The translations under genes and the position numbers were made by a program. A DNA stretch of 64,000 nt from an uncultured Carboxylicivirga sp. (GTDB taxonomy: Bacteria > Bacteroidota > Bacteroidia > Bacteroidales > Marinilabiliaceae): contig CANNEA010000002.1 in the NCBI GenBank assembly GCA_947503525.1, positions 620,001 to 684,000 of the forward strand, in the 5' to 3' direction. Below the pieces are notes generated by a model. It made no database searches. It was given only the letters and a program-made list of their open reading frames with translations, and was not told where the DNA came from. Positions 9,484 through 17,686 of the stretch are shown here, piece after piece (position 1 is the stretch's first letter; the number at the start of each line of letters is the position of its first letter).

Positions 9484-9596
9484 AGTAAGAATGGTATTGG
9501 TTTCGTTTCCTAAAATAATGAAATTCTTCAATACCCGCCTTGTGCACGAACTGATCAAATAAAAACAAAGGAGCCTTATCGGCTCATTGAAATAGT

Positions 9597-10538
9597 TTAA
9601 AGCGGTTTTACCGGTACACAAATGTCAACGATAAACTTGCCATCTTTAGGCTTTTCGGTATAGCGTTCAAAACACGGTTTGTCATCTGGTTGATATCCAC
9701 TGGCAGGGAACCATGTGCTGTACATCCACTGCCAGGCTTTAGCAAATTGAGTGGAATCAACTTCAAAATTTGCTACAACATAATCACCACCCTCAATTTT
9801 CATTTTTCCTACTTCACCATCTACCTTGGTATCTTCAGCTACATTGATACAGATACTTGTACGAAGCTTCATTTCTTCGGTAATATTTGGATCATCGTGA
9901 TAAACGGCAAGTGAAACCATATCGGGTTTTCCTAATAATCCGCGAGGACCAGCCCATGCAAATAACTTATTCCATAAACCTTCAAACAAATGCTCATCGC
10001 CCTTGTATGGTCCGATGTGTCGCACGTAAGCTACTGTCATTTCAGGAAGTGTTTTTACTTCCACACCTTTGTTAAAATCCATATTCGTCTTCCATTTAAT
10101 TGTGTTAGAACTAGAACAAAAGTACATGGAGAGATCGGTGTTGGCTTGTTGTAACTTGCGATCGATTTGACTGATATTGCTATTCTTTTTTTCCAGTCTC
10201 CATTGGGTTGGAGATAAAGAGAAATGTTGTTTGAAGTTTCGTGAAAAAATGGAAATATCAGAAAAACCGATATGACTGGCAATCTCGCTTATAGAGCTAT
10301 CTGTGTTTGAGCATAATAAATTGGCTGCCCGCTCAAGTCGTACTCTACTTATAAAATTGAAAGGTGTTTCACCTACTACTCCTTGGAAGATGCGGTGGAA
10401 ATGGTATTTCGAAAACAAGGCAACCGATGCCAATTCATCCAATGTAAATGAATTGGCCAGATTAGCTTCGATGTAGTCCAGCGTTTTATTAATTCGATGT
10501 ATATATTCTTTATTGATTGTGGCGGTTTGGGTTTTCAT
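9597..10538 (-). CDS. AraC-family regulator with GyrI-like effector domain
   Basis: 313-residue cytosolic transcription factor. Residues ~10-115 hold the two helix-turn-helix units of AraC/XylS (FTLDELASVALFSKYHFHRIF and SISEIASHIGFSDISIFSRNF). Residues ~160-313 form a GyrI-like/Bac_rhamnosid-type small-molecule binding domain (VKTLPEMTVAYVRHIGPYKG). This order resembles Rob and SbmC-fused regulators that sense drugs or lipophilic compounds. Its start is 11 bp past the stop of the methyltransferase gene, so it is probably cotranscribed from the promoter at 11635-11642. Confidence 0.9.
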   Translation of the reverse strand: MKTQTATINKEYIHRINKTLDYIEANLANSFTLDELASVALFSKYHFHRIFQGVVGETPFNFISRVRLERAANLLCSNTDSSISEIASHIGFSDISIFSRNFKQHFSLSPTQWRLEKKNSNISQIDRKLQQANTDLSMYFCSSSNTIKWKTNMDFNKGVEVKTLPEMTVAYVRHIGPYKGDEHLFEGLWNKLFAWAGPRGLLGKPDMVSLAVYHDDPNITEEMKLRTSICINVAEDTKVDGEVGKMKIEGGDYVVANFEVDSTQFAKAWQWMYSTWFPASGYQPDDKPCFERYTEKPKDGKFIVDICVPVKPL

Positions 10539-10549
10539 GTTTGGCTTAC

Positions 10550-11596
10550 TTAGTTCTTTTTTGCTACTATTATATCGCGTTTTATTGATTTATCAACCAT
10601 ATGCTCAAATTGATCGTAATCATCATTAATCAGGAGCTCAAAGCCATTGTCCTTGAAGATGGGATAGAGTTTTTCTTTTGCAGCTACAAATGAATTCCAT
10701 GCTAAAACAATTGTTCCTCCTTTCTTAAGAACTTTATGCCATTGCGGTAGGCAAGCGCTTAATAATTCCGATGGGTTTCGGGTTATAGAAGCTGATTTAT
10801 TTGCTGCCTTGTTTCCATGAGCAATTCCGTATGGTAAATCACCCACAATGACATGAAAACTATTTGCTTTGAAATAGCTTGCCGCCATTTGGGCCTCACC
10901 AGTTACTATTCCAAATTTCTTTCTTGAAGATTCATTTTTAAACTCATCCTTTGTTTTCGCATATTCCACCTCATCAATATACACAGCTTCAGATTTATTC
11001 TTACCATAAACCTGATGTCTGTCTATTTTATGTTTATGGCGTTCTGCTTCAAGGTATTTTTTTATAAACAAATTGGCTTCATGAACCGATTTGGGCTCAA
11101 TTTCAATGCCCGCGACATCAAATCCATAAATGCATCCTTCATATAAAGTAGTACCCCTTCCAGCCACAGGATCGAGTAGCTTTATTTGATGATTGTATGA
11201 AAAATCGCTTGACAGCAATGCCACATTGACCATCATTTTGGTGAAGAGCTCATTGGTCTTTCCGGGATACTTTAATAAGGAGCTGATCTTATCGTTGAGG
11301 TATTCATATTCGAACTTGGCAATGGGCATTAAACTATATGGATTAGTTGAATGCAGCTTAAATAGTGCAAATGCAAATGAAAGTCGCGATACGATTTGCA
11401 GGTCCGAATCAAATAGCTCTTCTTCTGTTTCAAATGCTAAGTAACGAATGCCTTCAAGCTCTTTTATACAGATATTATGACATTGCGAGTTAAGCCTTGC
11501 TGTGGCAACGCTTAATTCAGCTAATGCTAATTTGCCCGCTAAATTATAATATACACGATTATGTCCCGGATTCTGAAGAATTAAATAAGTATGCAT
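10550..11596 (-). CDS. TRM11-like RNA (guanine-N2) methyltransferase
   Basis: 348-residue SAM-dependent methyltransferase. The C-terminal Rossmann domain has the SAM loop LLDPVAGRGTTLYEG (~140-155), the acidic strand GIEIEPKSV, and the catalytic motif DLPYG, equivalent to the N/D-PPY of N2-guanine or amino methylases. The order of motifs and the N-terminal region fit the TRM11/Trm-G10 group, which modifies tRNA guanine. I cannot see a full THUMP domain, so the RNA target is inferred. It is the first gene of a likely operon with the AraC-type regulator. Confidence 0.75.
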   Translation of the reverse strand: MHTYLILQNPGHNRVYYNLAGKLALAELSVATARLNSQCHNICIKELEGIRYLAFETEEELFDSDLQIVSRLSFAFALFKLHSTNPYSLMPIAKFEYEYLNDKISSLLKYPGKTNELFTKMMVNVALLSSDFSYNHQIKLLDPVAGRGTTLYEGCIYGFDVAGIEIEPKSVHEANLFIKKYLEAERHKHKIDRHQVYGKNKSEAVYIDEVEYAKTKDEFKNESSRKKFGIVTGEAQMAASYFKANSFHVIVGDLPYGIAHGNKAANKSASITRNPSELLSACLPQWHKVLKKGGTIVLAWNSFVAAKEKLYPIFKDNGFELLINDDYDQFEHMVDKSIKRDIIVAKKN

Positions 11597-11634
11597 TTGC
11601 AGACAATTAATATTGTAAAAACAGCAATTTACTG

Positions 11635-11642
11635 CAAAGGTA
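11635..11642 (-). promoter_or_regulatory. -7 element TACCTTTG for the methyltransferase operon
   Basis: Exact TAnnTTTG match on the minus strand, 39-46 bp before the methyltransferase start. Confidence 0.55.
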
Positions 11643-11672
11643 TAATTCTATCAGATATATTAATTCATTTTG

Positions 11673-13235
11673 TTAGAATGGAAAATCCTCTTCAACAGGA
11701 GTTCCAATACTTTCTTCTTCTTTTGGTTTTTCCGCTGCCTGATGAACTGCATTTCCATTAACATAGATGGCTTTATAAGGGGCGTCAACCGGGCAAGGAT
11801 GTTCACAAGCTCCACAGCCTATGCAAATATCCTGGTTAACCTCGGGGATCAATAGTTTACCCTCATACGGCACCATATCCACAGCTTTTGTCGGACAATG
11901 CTCTGAGCAGGCACCACAGTCAGTACCATCGGTATAGACTACACAATTTTCTTTTACAAATACGGCCTTGCCAAGTTGGGTCAATTGTTTTTCTTCTATT
12001 GAAATTTCTTTTATGGCTCCGGTTGGACAAACCTTACCACAACCTCTACAATCGAAATTACAGTAGCCTGATATATAGTCCATGTGAGGTTGCATAAACC
12101 CCTTTAGGCCATATTGAGTAGTTGCAGGTTGTAGCACCTGAGTTGGGCAGGCAGCCACACATAAACCGCATCCTGTACAGATTTCATTGAATCGACTTAT
12201 GCCGATAGCCCCGGGAGGAGCAACAGGATGATCTTTTTCATTAATTAAAAGTTTTGAGGTATCAACGGGCTTTTTTATATCTGCTAGTACTTTTTGTCCA
12301 AGCAACATTCCCAACCCGGTAACTATTGCCGTTCTTCTGCTGTTCCCTTCAGTTTGCTCTACAGGCTTTAATTCCGGAGCTTTTCGTGAGGTCAGGTCAA
12401 GCGCGGAGTCAGGGCAGACATCCAAACAGTTAAAACAATCCACACATCTGCTATGATCAACCTTCATGTTTTTAACATCGATGCACTCGCTTTTACATAC
12501 TCCTATACAACTTCCACATTTTGTGCATTTACTTGAATCGAATTGGATTTTGAAGAGTGAAACTTTTGAAATAAGTCCTAATAAGGATCCAACAGGGCAT
12601 ATGGAATTGCAAAATAATCGACCTCGCTTATACGACATGTAAGCCACTGTTAATAATATGGCCAATGAGAATGCTATAACAAACCAGGGAGCTGCAATTA
12701 ATTTAACCGGATTAAGAGAATATATTTCAAATTTGTGTAAAGCTAATGCCGACAGGTTATTCACGCCAACTACTATTGGCCTGATCAGATAGGTAATAAT
12801 CCGACCGAAATTGCTATATGGGTCGGTTAGCGTAATTAATAAATTAAAACCGAAGAGTAAAGTTATAACGCTAAGTCCCAATATTGAATAGCGTAGAATA
12901 GGATAGCCTTTCTTCTTTTTATAGAAGAGCTTTTTTTTCGATCGCTTACGGGCGATGAAAGAAAAGACATCTTGTAATATTCCAAATGGACAAATAGCGC
13001 TGCAGTATATTCGACCAATAAAATAATTTGCAACAAGTACTACTATAAATCCGACCGAACTCCAGGTTAATACTTTAACAAAAGTGAGTAGGGATGGAAT
13101 AAACTGCAGAAACAAAATTTCATTTACTGTTTCGTTAGCATACTTCTCATAGATATCTAAAAACAGCGATGTTGTTAAAACAAAAAACAAGAGGGCGATA
13201 ATCACTCTTGTTTTTTTCAATACTTTATATGTCAT
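11673..13235 (-). CDS. Membrane-bound polyferredoxin (NapH/CcoG-like 4Fe-4S protein)
   Basis: 520-residue membrane iron-sulfur protein. The N-terminal half has about five hydrophobic helices and two short CxxxCP motifs (YCSAICPFG, CNSICPVG) typical of NapH/4Fe-4S_5 proteins. Cytosolic-type ferredoxin clusters follow: CTKCGSCIGVC, CVDCFNCLDVCP, CTGCGLCVAACP, CRGCGKVCP, CGACSEHCP and CIGCGACEHPCP. It should pass electrons across or along the inner membrane, probably to a quinone or partner enzyme. Its start is 25 bp after the stop of the Tat-dependent DUF362 protein, so they likely form an operon. The large number of clusters exceeds that of NapH itself. Confidence 0.88.
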   Translation of the reverse strand: MTYKVLKKTRVIIALLFFVLTTSLFLDIYEKYANETVNEILFLQFIPSLLTFVKVLTWSSVGFIVVLVANYFIGRIYCSAICPFGILQDVFSFIARKRSKKKLFYKKKKGYPILRYSILGLSVITLLFGFNLLITLTDPYSNFGRIITYLIRPIVVGVNNLSALALHKFEIYSLNPVKLIAAPWFVIAFSLAILLTVAYMSYKRGRLFCNSICPVGSLLGLISKVSLFKIQFDSSKCTKCGSCIGVCKSECIDVKNMKVDHSRCVDCFNCLDVCPDSALDLTSRKAPELKPVEQTEGNSRRTAIVTGLGMLLGQKVLADIKKPVDTSKLLINEKDHPVAPPGAIGISRFNEICTGCGLCVAACPTQVLQPATTQYGLKGFMQPHMDYISGYCNFDCRGCGKVCPTGAIKEISIEEKQLTQLGKAVFVKENCVVYTDGTDCGACSEHCPTKAVDMVPYEGKLLIPEVNQDICIGCGACEHPCPVDAPYKAIYVNGNAVHQAAEKPKEEESIGTPVEEDFPF

Positions 13236-13260
13236 GTGTGCTATGCTTTGAAATTAAGTA

Positions 13261-14178
13261 TTAAGCTATTTTCTGTTTGCTAATACTCAACTCTTCAAGA
13301 TTCATGTTACCTAATTTCATATTGTGTGCAATCTCAATATGCCCAATTTCAGAAGGTTGAAGACCAAACATTTTTGTTGCCGCAGCATCGGCAGCCACAA
13401 TATCAGAAGATGCAATTAAAGCTTTTAGATTAGTAACATCAGCAACAGATACACCTCTCGGGCCATTTTTAGTTAGCATATTATAGCCATCAATGATATT
13501 TAAATCCGGTTTGATGAATGTACAGAAATCAGCTATACATTGGTGTAAATCGTTTGAATGGTAAAACTTACGATCCCACACAACTCCCATTAAATTTTTC
13601 ATTGCAAGCGAAATGCGAGTACTACTGTGATGTTTTAATATTGGTACATTGATAAAGACATCTGATTCCAATATTTGCTTATGTACTTTTGCAGATTTAA
13701 GTTTAATTCCATTAGGGATTTCAACTTCACGGTACATCGATTCAGTATTACCGGGAACCATTTTTCCTCCGGCTTTCTTAACCTCTTCCTCCACACCGCT
13801 ATTGCGATAACACCTGTCCCATTTATTACATGTATGATCGAATACATACACTTCAGAAGCACCGGCATCCATGCAGCGCTTAACCATGTGTCCAACCAAC
13901 TCAGGATTTGTATTGGCTGCCCGTTCAGGTGGCGCATCCCAACCAATATTTGGTTTAATTACCACTTTCTGTCCCGACTTAACGTAATTTGATATACCTC
14001 CAATGGCCTCAATTGCTCTGTCGAACATCTCAGGTCCGGTTCCACCGCGTACAGCAGCCAAGTCATAATTTTCGATTGCAGGCTGACCATATACTTGATC
14101 TAATCCACCAAATAAAGGAAAGGCTCCACTTAGCATTCCTACTCCAACTCCAGTTCGTATAAAATCGCGTCGTTTCAT
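13261..14178 (-). CDS. DUF362 protein with Tat signal peptide
   Basis: 305-residue exported protein. The N-terminus MKRRDFIRTGVGVGM is a twin-arginine signal, which usually means folding with a cofactor before export. The body shows DUF362 hallmarks: KPNIGWDAPPERAANTNPEL, VFDHTCNKWDRCYRNSG, and INVPILKHHSSTRISLAMKN. DUF362 domains are often fused to or encoded beside ferredoxins, and here the polyferredoxin gene follows at 25 bp. Together they may be an extracytoplasmic redox module, with this protein as periplasmic partner. The reaction is unknown. Confidence 0.85.
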   Translation of the reverse strand: MKRRDFIRTGVGVGMLSGAFPLFGGLDQVYGQPAIENYDLAAVRGGTGPEMFDRAIEAIGGISNYVKSGQKVVIKPNIGWDAPPERAANTNPELVGHMVKRCMDAGASEVYVFDHTCNKWDRCYRNSGVEEEVKKAGGKMVPGNTESMYREVEIPNGIKLKSAKVHKQILESDVFINVPILKHHSSTRISLAMKNLMGVVWDRKFYHSNDLHQCIADFCTFIKPDLNIIDGYNMLTKNGPRGVSVADVTNLKALIASSDIVAADAAATKMFGLQPSEIGHIEIAHNMKLGNMNLEELSISKQKIA

Positions 14179-14271
14179 GAGAATAATTTTAGACTGAAAT
14201 TTACTAAAAATTAGGTGACTACGCTTTGTATAAGAATAATTTGAAATGGATATAAATAAAAAGGCATAAAA

Positions 14272-14298
14272 AAAGGCGAATCAGATGGATTCACCTTT
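14272..14298 (-). terminator. Intrinsic terminator
   Basis: An 11-bp stem (one G-U pair on the minus strand) with a 5-nt loop, followed on the minus strand by eight T. It lies 19 bp past the stop of the MORN-repeat gene. Confidence 0.85.
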
Positions 14299-14316
14299 CA
14301 TATAGTTACGAGATTT

Positions 14317-14775
14317 TTAATACTCCTTTTGTGCAATTAATTTTCCTTCTTCGTCCCAAATTTTCCATGATCCGATTTTTTGTCCATCGGCATAAAGCAT
14401 CTCATAGCGAAGCACTCCTTTTTCGTCCCAGATGAACCATTTGCCATCTTTAATACCTTCTTTGTAATTAGCTTCAGCGGTTTTAATCCCATTTTCATCA
14501 TAGGTCAACCACGTGCCATCCATCATGTTATTTTTGTAGGAACGTATTTCGTGCTTTTTCTTGTTTTGGTGATAAAGGGTGGAAATACCGTGTTTTTCAC
14601 CGTTGACAACATTCATTTCTACTTTCTTGTCTCCAGACTGAAAGTATTCGACGTAAACACCGGTATATAGCTTATTTTCCTGATCGTAATATTTACCATC
14701 TTTAAGCGTTAGTTGGGCATTGATCAATGTAGATAATCCAACTAAAATTGCGAATAAAAAAATTGACTTGTTCAT
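14317..14775 (-). CDS. Secreted MORN-repeat (YwqK-like) protein
   Basis: 152-residue protein with a signal peptide (residues 1-20, ending LINAQ). The mature part is built of MORN/YwqK-type repeats of about 22-24 residues: YTGVYVEYFQSGDKKVE, KHGISTLYHQNKKKHEIR, MDGTWLTYDENGIKTAE, KDGKWFIWDEKGVLRYE and KIGSWKIWDEEGKLI. Automated annotations call this family toxin-antitoxin YwqK antitoxin, but here no toxin gene is near and the signal peptide points to the periplasm or surface. Function unknown. A strong terminator follows. Confidence 0.85.
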   Translation of the reverse strand: MNKSIFLFAILVGLSTLINAQLTLKDGKYYDQENKLYTGVYVEYFQSGDKKVEMNVVNGEKHGISTLYHQNKKKHEIRSYKNNMMDGTWLTYDENGIKTAEANYKEGIKDGKWFIWDEKGVLRYEMLYADGQKIGSWKIWDEEGKLIAQKEY

Positions 14776-14997
14776 ATGGTTTAAATTTCATTGTTAATAC
14801 TAATCTCCCAACCAAGTCCTGTGTGTGCAATACTTTATTAGAAACTAATACATGGAATGAAATCCCATTTGATTAACACAAAATTAACATTAAATATACA
14901 TTCTGGAAACATTTCACTTGTCAATTTTTACGGGTGAAATCGTAACAATCAGATAGAGTGGTTGTTGAGGATAAAAACTTAACATTGGAGCAAAAAA

Positions 14998-15023
14998 ATA
15001 GCGACCCAGAATTGGATCGCTAT
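14998..15023 (-). terminator. Intrinsic terminator
   Basis: An 11-bp stem with one G-U pair on the minus strand and a 4-nt loop, followed on the minus strand by seven T, about 21 bp past the stop of the small carboxypeptidase-regulatory-like gene. Confidence 0.85.
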
Positions 15024-15044
15024 CATCTTAAGTATGATATATTT

Positions 15045-15395
15045 TTACAAATCAGACTTCATTTTTATCGATACTTCTTTTTCTTCTTTTGTATCAATTG
15101 TTTTTTCAGCATCAGTATATGAAATGTAATCTACTGACATTGTATAAGTCCCTTTTGTTACTCCATCAAATGTAAATATGCCATCAAAATCAGTATAAGC
15201 AACTTTATCGGTTCCTTCCAGTACAACTTTTACGCCTACTAAATTTTCGCCTGTTACTTCATCAGTAATTGTACCCGATATTGAGGTGATGGCATTATCT
15301 GCCGCAGCAGTTGGTTTGGTGTTGTTTTTATTGTTTGCGAATGAGCTTACTCCAATCATTAACAATGCTACCAACAATATTATTTGTGTTTTCAT
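15045..15395 (-). CDS. Small secreted carboxypeptidase-regulatory-like domain protein
   Basis: 116-residue exported protein with a Sec signal peptide (residues 1-20, LMIGVSSFAN). The rest is one CarboxypepD_reg-like beta-sandwich: ISGTITDEVTGENLVGVKV, then DFDGIFTFDGVTKGTYTMSV and a closing strand EVSIKMK. In Bacteroidetes this domain usually caps TonB-dependent receptors; here it stands alone, so it may be a free-standing periplasmic or surface accessory domain. It has its own promoter and terminator, so it is a single-gene unit. Confidence 0.85.
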   Translation of the reverse strand: MKTQIILLVALLMIGVSSFANNKNNTKPTAAADNAITSISGTITDEVTGENLVGVKVVLEGTDKVAYTDFDGIFTFDGVTKGTYTMSVDYISYTDAEKTIDTKEEKEVSIKMKSDL

Positions 15396-15417
15396 AATTT
15401 CCAGTTTTTATTTGATA

Positions 15418-15425
15418 CAAACATA
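15418..15425 (-). promoter_or_regulatory. -7 element TATGTTTG
   Basis: Exact TAnnTTTG match on the minus strand, 23-30 bp before the start of the carboxypeptidase-regulatory-like gene. Confidence 0.6.
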
Positions 15426-15551
15426 GAAGTCCAATGTTACCTGATTATTAAATCGAATTTATGCGATCATTAATTGTTTGTTAACAAACTCTGTTTTTAA
15501 AAGAAGTTGATTTTCACAAAGGCTTGATATATATTGCAGTAAAGTGTATTA

Positions 15552-16259
15552 ATGAACATTAAATCATCCATACTTAATGCATCAGCATGCCTATTGGAGT
15601 TGTTTTATCCTAAAGTTTGTATGGCATGTGGCACCCATCTTTTTGTTGAAGAGGCGGAGATTTGTAAGATGTGTTTGGATCGTTTACCTAAAACCGGTTT
15701 TGAAAAACATCCGGATGATAATGTCATATCTGCAATGCTCTGGGGAAGGTGTTCTATACATTTCGCCTATTCCTTATATTATTATCGTAAGGGAGAACGT
15801 ATTCAGAATTTATTACACTCTGTAAAATATAAAGGCAATAAACAGTTGGGATATATCCTGGGTAAGCAATTAGGATTGAATATTAAGAAGAGTTCCATAC
15901 CTTTTGATGTAATTGTACCTGTTCCTCTGCACCCTTTGAAAAAACTAAAAAGGGGTTTTAATCAGAGTGAGGTGATAGCCGAGGGTATGAAGGAGGTTTT
16001 AGATTTGCCAATTGATGTTAATACAATTCAGAGGCGGAAGTTTACATCAACACAAACCAAAAAAAGCCGCTTTGATCGATGGAAGAATGTAGAGGATATT
16101 TTTGTTCTTAATAATTCAAATTCACAAGAAGGTAAATCCATTCTGGTAGTTGACGATGTTATTACTACAGGATCTACAATGGAAGCCTGTGTAAATACCT
16201 TGGCGCAAATACAAGGGGCAAAAATTAGTTTGGCAACTATAGCATGTGCAGCTTTATAG
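15552..16259 (+). CDS. ComF family phosphoribosyltransferase-like protein
   Basis: 235-residue cytosolic protein of the ComF/GntX family. The N-terminal zinc-ribbon-like cysteines are CMAC and CKMC (~24-45). The phosphoribosyltransferase domain ends with the PRPP loop ILVVDDVITTGSTMEAC (~197-215), and DVIVPVPLHPLKKLKRGFNQSE is the family block. ComF supports DNA uptake in competent bacteria; with YifB/ComM in the window, a transformation-related role is possible but unproven. Its stop overlaps the stop of the convergent beta-barrel gene by 6 bp. Confidence 0.9.
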   Translation: MNIKSSILNASACLLELFYPKVCMACGTHLFVEEAEICKMCLDRLPKTGFEKHPDDNVISAMLWGRCSIHFAYSLYYYRKGERIQNLLHSVKYKGNKQLGYILGKQLGLNIKKSSIPFDVIVPVPLHPLKKLKRGFNQSEVIAEGMKEVLDLPIDVNTIQRRKFTSTQTKKSRFDRWKNVEDIFVLNNSNSQEGKSILVVDDVITTGSTMEACVNTLAQIQGAKISLATIACAAL

Positions 16260-16898
16260 TCTATTTATTGAGTAATAAACCGAGAATACTAGGTTGTTGT
16301 TATACTGTCCTGGTTTGCGACTTAACCAGTGCTTACGAGGATCATAAACAGGAATCTGCCCATCATATGGTACTCGGATTCGATTTAAAGAATATAAAAA
16401 GCGTCCATTAATCCATAAACGTTCTGTGAAATGATAGTTTAATCCGAGTACAGTTGCATATTCCATAGATTTAAATGGAGGAACGCCTTCCAGTCCCTTT
16501 ATTGACTGTTCGTCGCGAAATTCATCATCATGTAAAAGCGTACCAATGGATAAGCCAAGTTCAAATGACATTTGTTTAGCCTTGTATTTGGCTACCAAGG
16601 GAAATTGAATATATCCCAAATCAATTTCGTAATCATCAGTATTGTTTTGCTCTATATTTGGTTTCTTCCTACTTCCTTTCTGCATATAAGCGATATCTAA
16701 CTGAATGTCCCATCGTGGAGATAGTTCGCGACTCACAAAAGCACCTAAATTTAAACCTACCTTATGAAATCCGGCGTAACCGTCGCCATCAACCTGAGAT
16801 ACTCCAAACCCAGCAAGGGGGCCAGCCCTAAATTCCTGTGCCTGAGAAATAAATGATGTTAGAGTAAGAAGAATTAAAAGAGATATAAGACTTTTCAT
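16254..16898 (-). CDS. Outer-membrane beta-barrel protein (PorT-like)
   Basis: 214-residue protein from the start MKSLISLLILLTLTSF. The signal peptide ends at SQAQ, and the mature part has alternating amphipathic strands (FRAGPLAGFGVSQVDGDGY, GLNLGAFVSRELSPRWDIQLDIAYMQKGS) ending in an aromatic-rich C-terminus (LVFSVYYSINRL). This is the pattern of an 8- to 10-stranded barrel of the outer-membrane beta-barrel/PorT family. An in-frame ATG 24 bp upstream adds MNCLENKI before the signal peptide and is rejected. Its start lies just after the sirtuin stop, so the two may be cotranscribed. Confidence 0.82.
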   Translation of the reverse strand: MKSLISLLILLTLTSFISQAQEFRAGPLAGFGVSQVDGDGYAGFHKVGLNLGAFVSRELSPRWDIQLDIAYMQKGSRKKPNIEQNNTDDYEIDLGYIQFPLVAKYKAKQMSFELGLSIGTLLHDDEFRDEQSIKGLEGVPPFKSMEYATVLGLNYHFTERLWINGRFLYSLNRIRVPYDGQIPVYDPRKHWLSRKPGQYNNNLVFSVYYSINRL

Positions 16899-16902
16899 AA
16901 TT

Positions 16903-17586
16903 TTATTTTCTAAGCAGTTCAATTAATCTTTTGACACCACTGGTGGCATTGTCTTTTATAAAGGTAATATTTCCAGAATGCGTATTTATGTGATCTCCCG
17001 GATCAATTAAATAGATGGGAACACCCTTTGGTACATAATTTAATAAGCCTGCTGCGGGGTACACATTTAATGAAGTTCCAATGACGAGGTAAATATCAGC
17101 TTGTTGTGTTAACTCTATTGCCGGCTCAATGGCCGGAACAGCTTCACCAAACCAAACAATATGTGGTCGAAGTTGAGATCCTTTTTCACATTTATCACCC
17201 CAATTGAGTTCCCAACCGTCAAGTTCATAAATTAAAGATTCATCTTTGGTACTCCTGACTTTTTTCAACTCGCCGTGCAGATGTAATACTTTTTTACTAC
17301 CGGCTTGTTCATGCAGATCATCGACATTTTGAGTGATGATTTGAACATCAAAATATTTCTCCAACTTAACAAGCCCTGTGTGACCAGAATTGGGTGCGCA
17401 TTCATGTAGTTGTTTTCGCCTTTGGTTATAAAAGTCGAGTACTAAATGTGGATCTTTAGCCCATCCTTCAGGACTGGCAACTTCCGTTACTTCATGGTTT
17501 TCCCATAGACCATTATGATCCCGAAAAGTCTTAATTCCGCTTTCAGCACTCATGCCTGCTCCACTAAGCACCACTAATTTTTGCAT
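16903..17586 (-). CDS. cobB: Sirtuin, NAD-dependent protein deacylase (zinc-less)
   Basis: 227-residue sirtuin that removes acyl groups from lysine using NAD+. Seen: GAGMSAESGI (NAD loop), TQNVDDLHEQAG with the conserved Asn-Asp, catalytic His in LHLHGE, IVWFGEAVP, and GTSLNVYPAAG. A Tyr-x-x-Arg pair in FYNQRRK corresponds to the residues that bind succinyl or malonyl in SIRT5 and CobB, suggesting desuccinylase activity. The four zinc-binding cysteines usual between HGE and FGE are missing; only one Cys remains there. Confidence 0.9.
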   Translation of the reverse strand: MQKLVVLSGAGMSAESGIKTFRDHNGLWENHEVTEVASPEGWAKDPHLVLDFYNQRRKQLHECAPNSGHTGLVKLEKYFDVQIITQNVDDLHEQAGSKKVLHLHGELKKVRSTKDESLIYELDGWELNWGDKCEKGSQLRPHIVWFGEAVPAIEPAIELTQQADIYLVIGTSLNVYPAAGLLNYVPKGVPIYLIDPGDHINTHSGNITFIKDNATSGVKRLIELLRK

Positions 17587-17686
17587 GTATCACTTGTAGT
17601 TGATTAAAGGATTAAATGTAATTAATTGTTTTCAATTCTTAGGTTTATAATTTGTTATATTTAAAGCGTCAATTCCTAACTTAGAA

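Noticed and set aside
9484-9621. Extended N-terminus of the nitrilase-family gene
   Set aside because: The extra 46 residues overlap the AraC-type gene and precede a typical nitrilase start.
14317-14775. Toxin-antitoxin antitoxin (YwqK) reading of the MORN-repeat protein
   Set aside because: It has a signal peptide and no neighbouring toxin; only the repeat type is supported.
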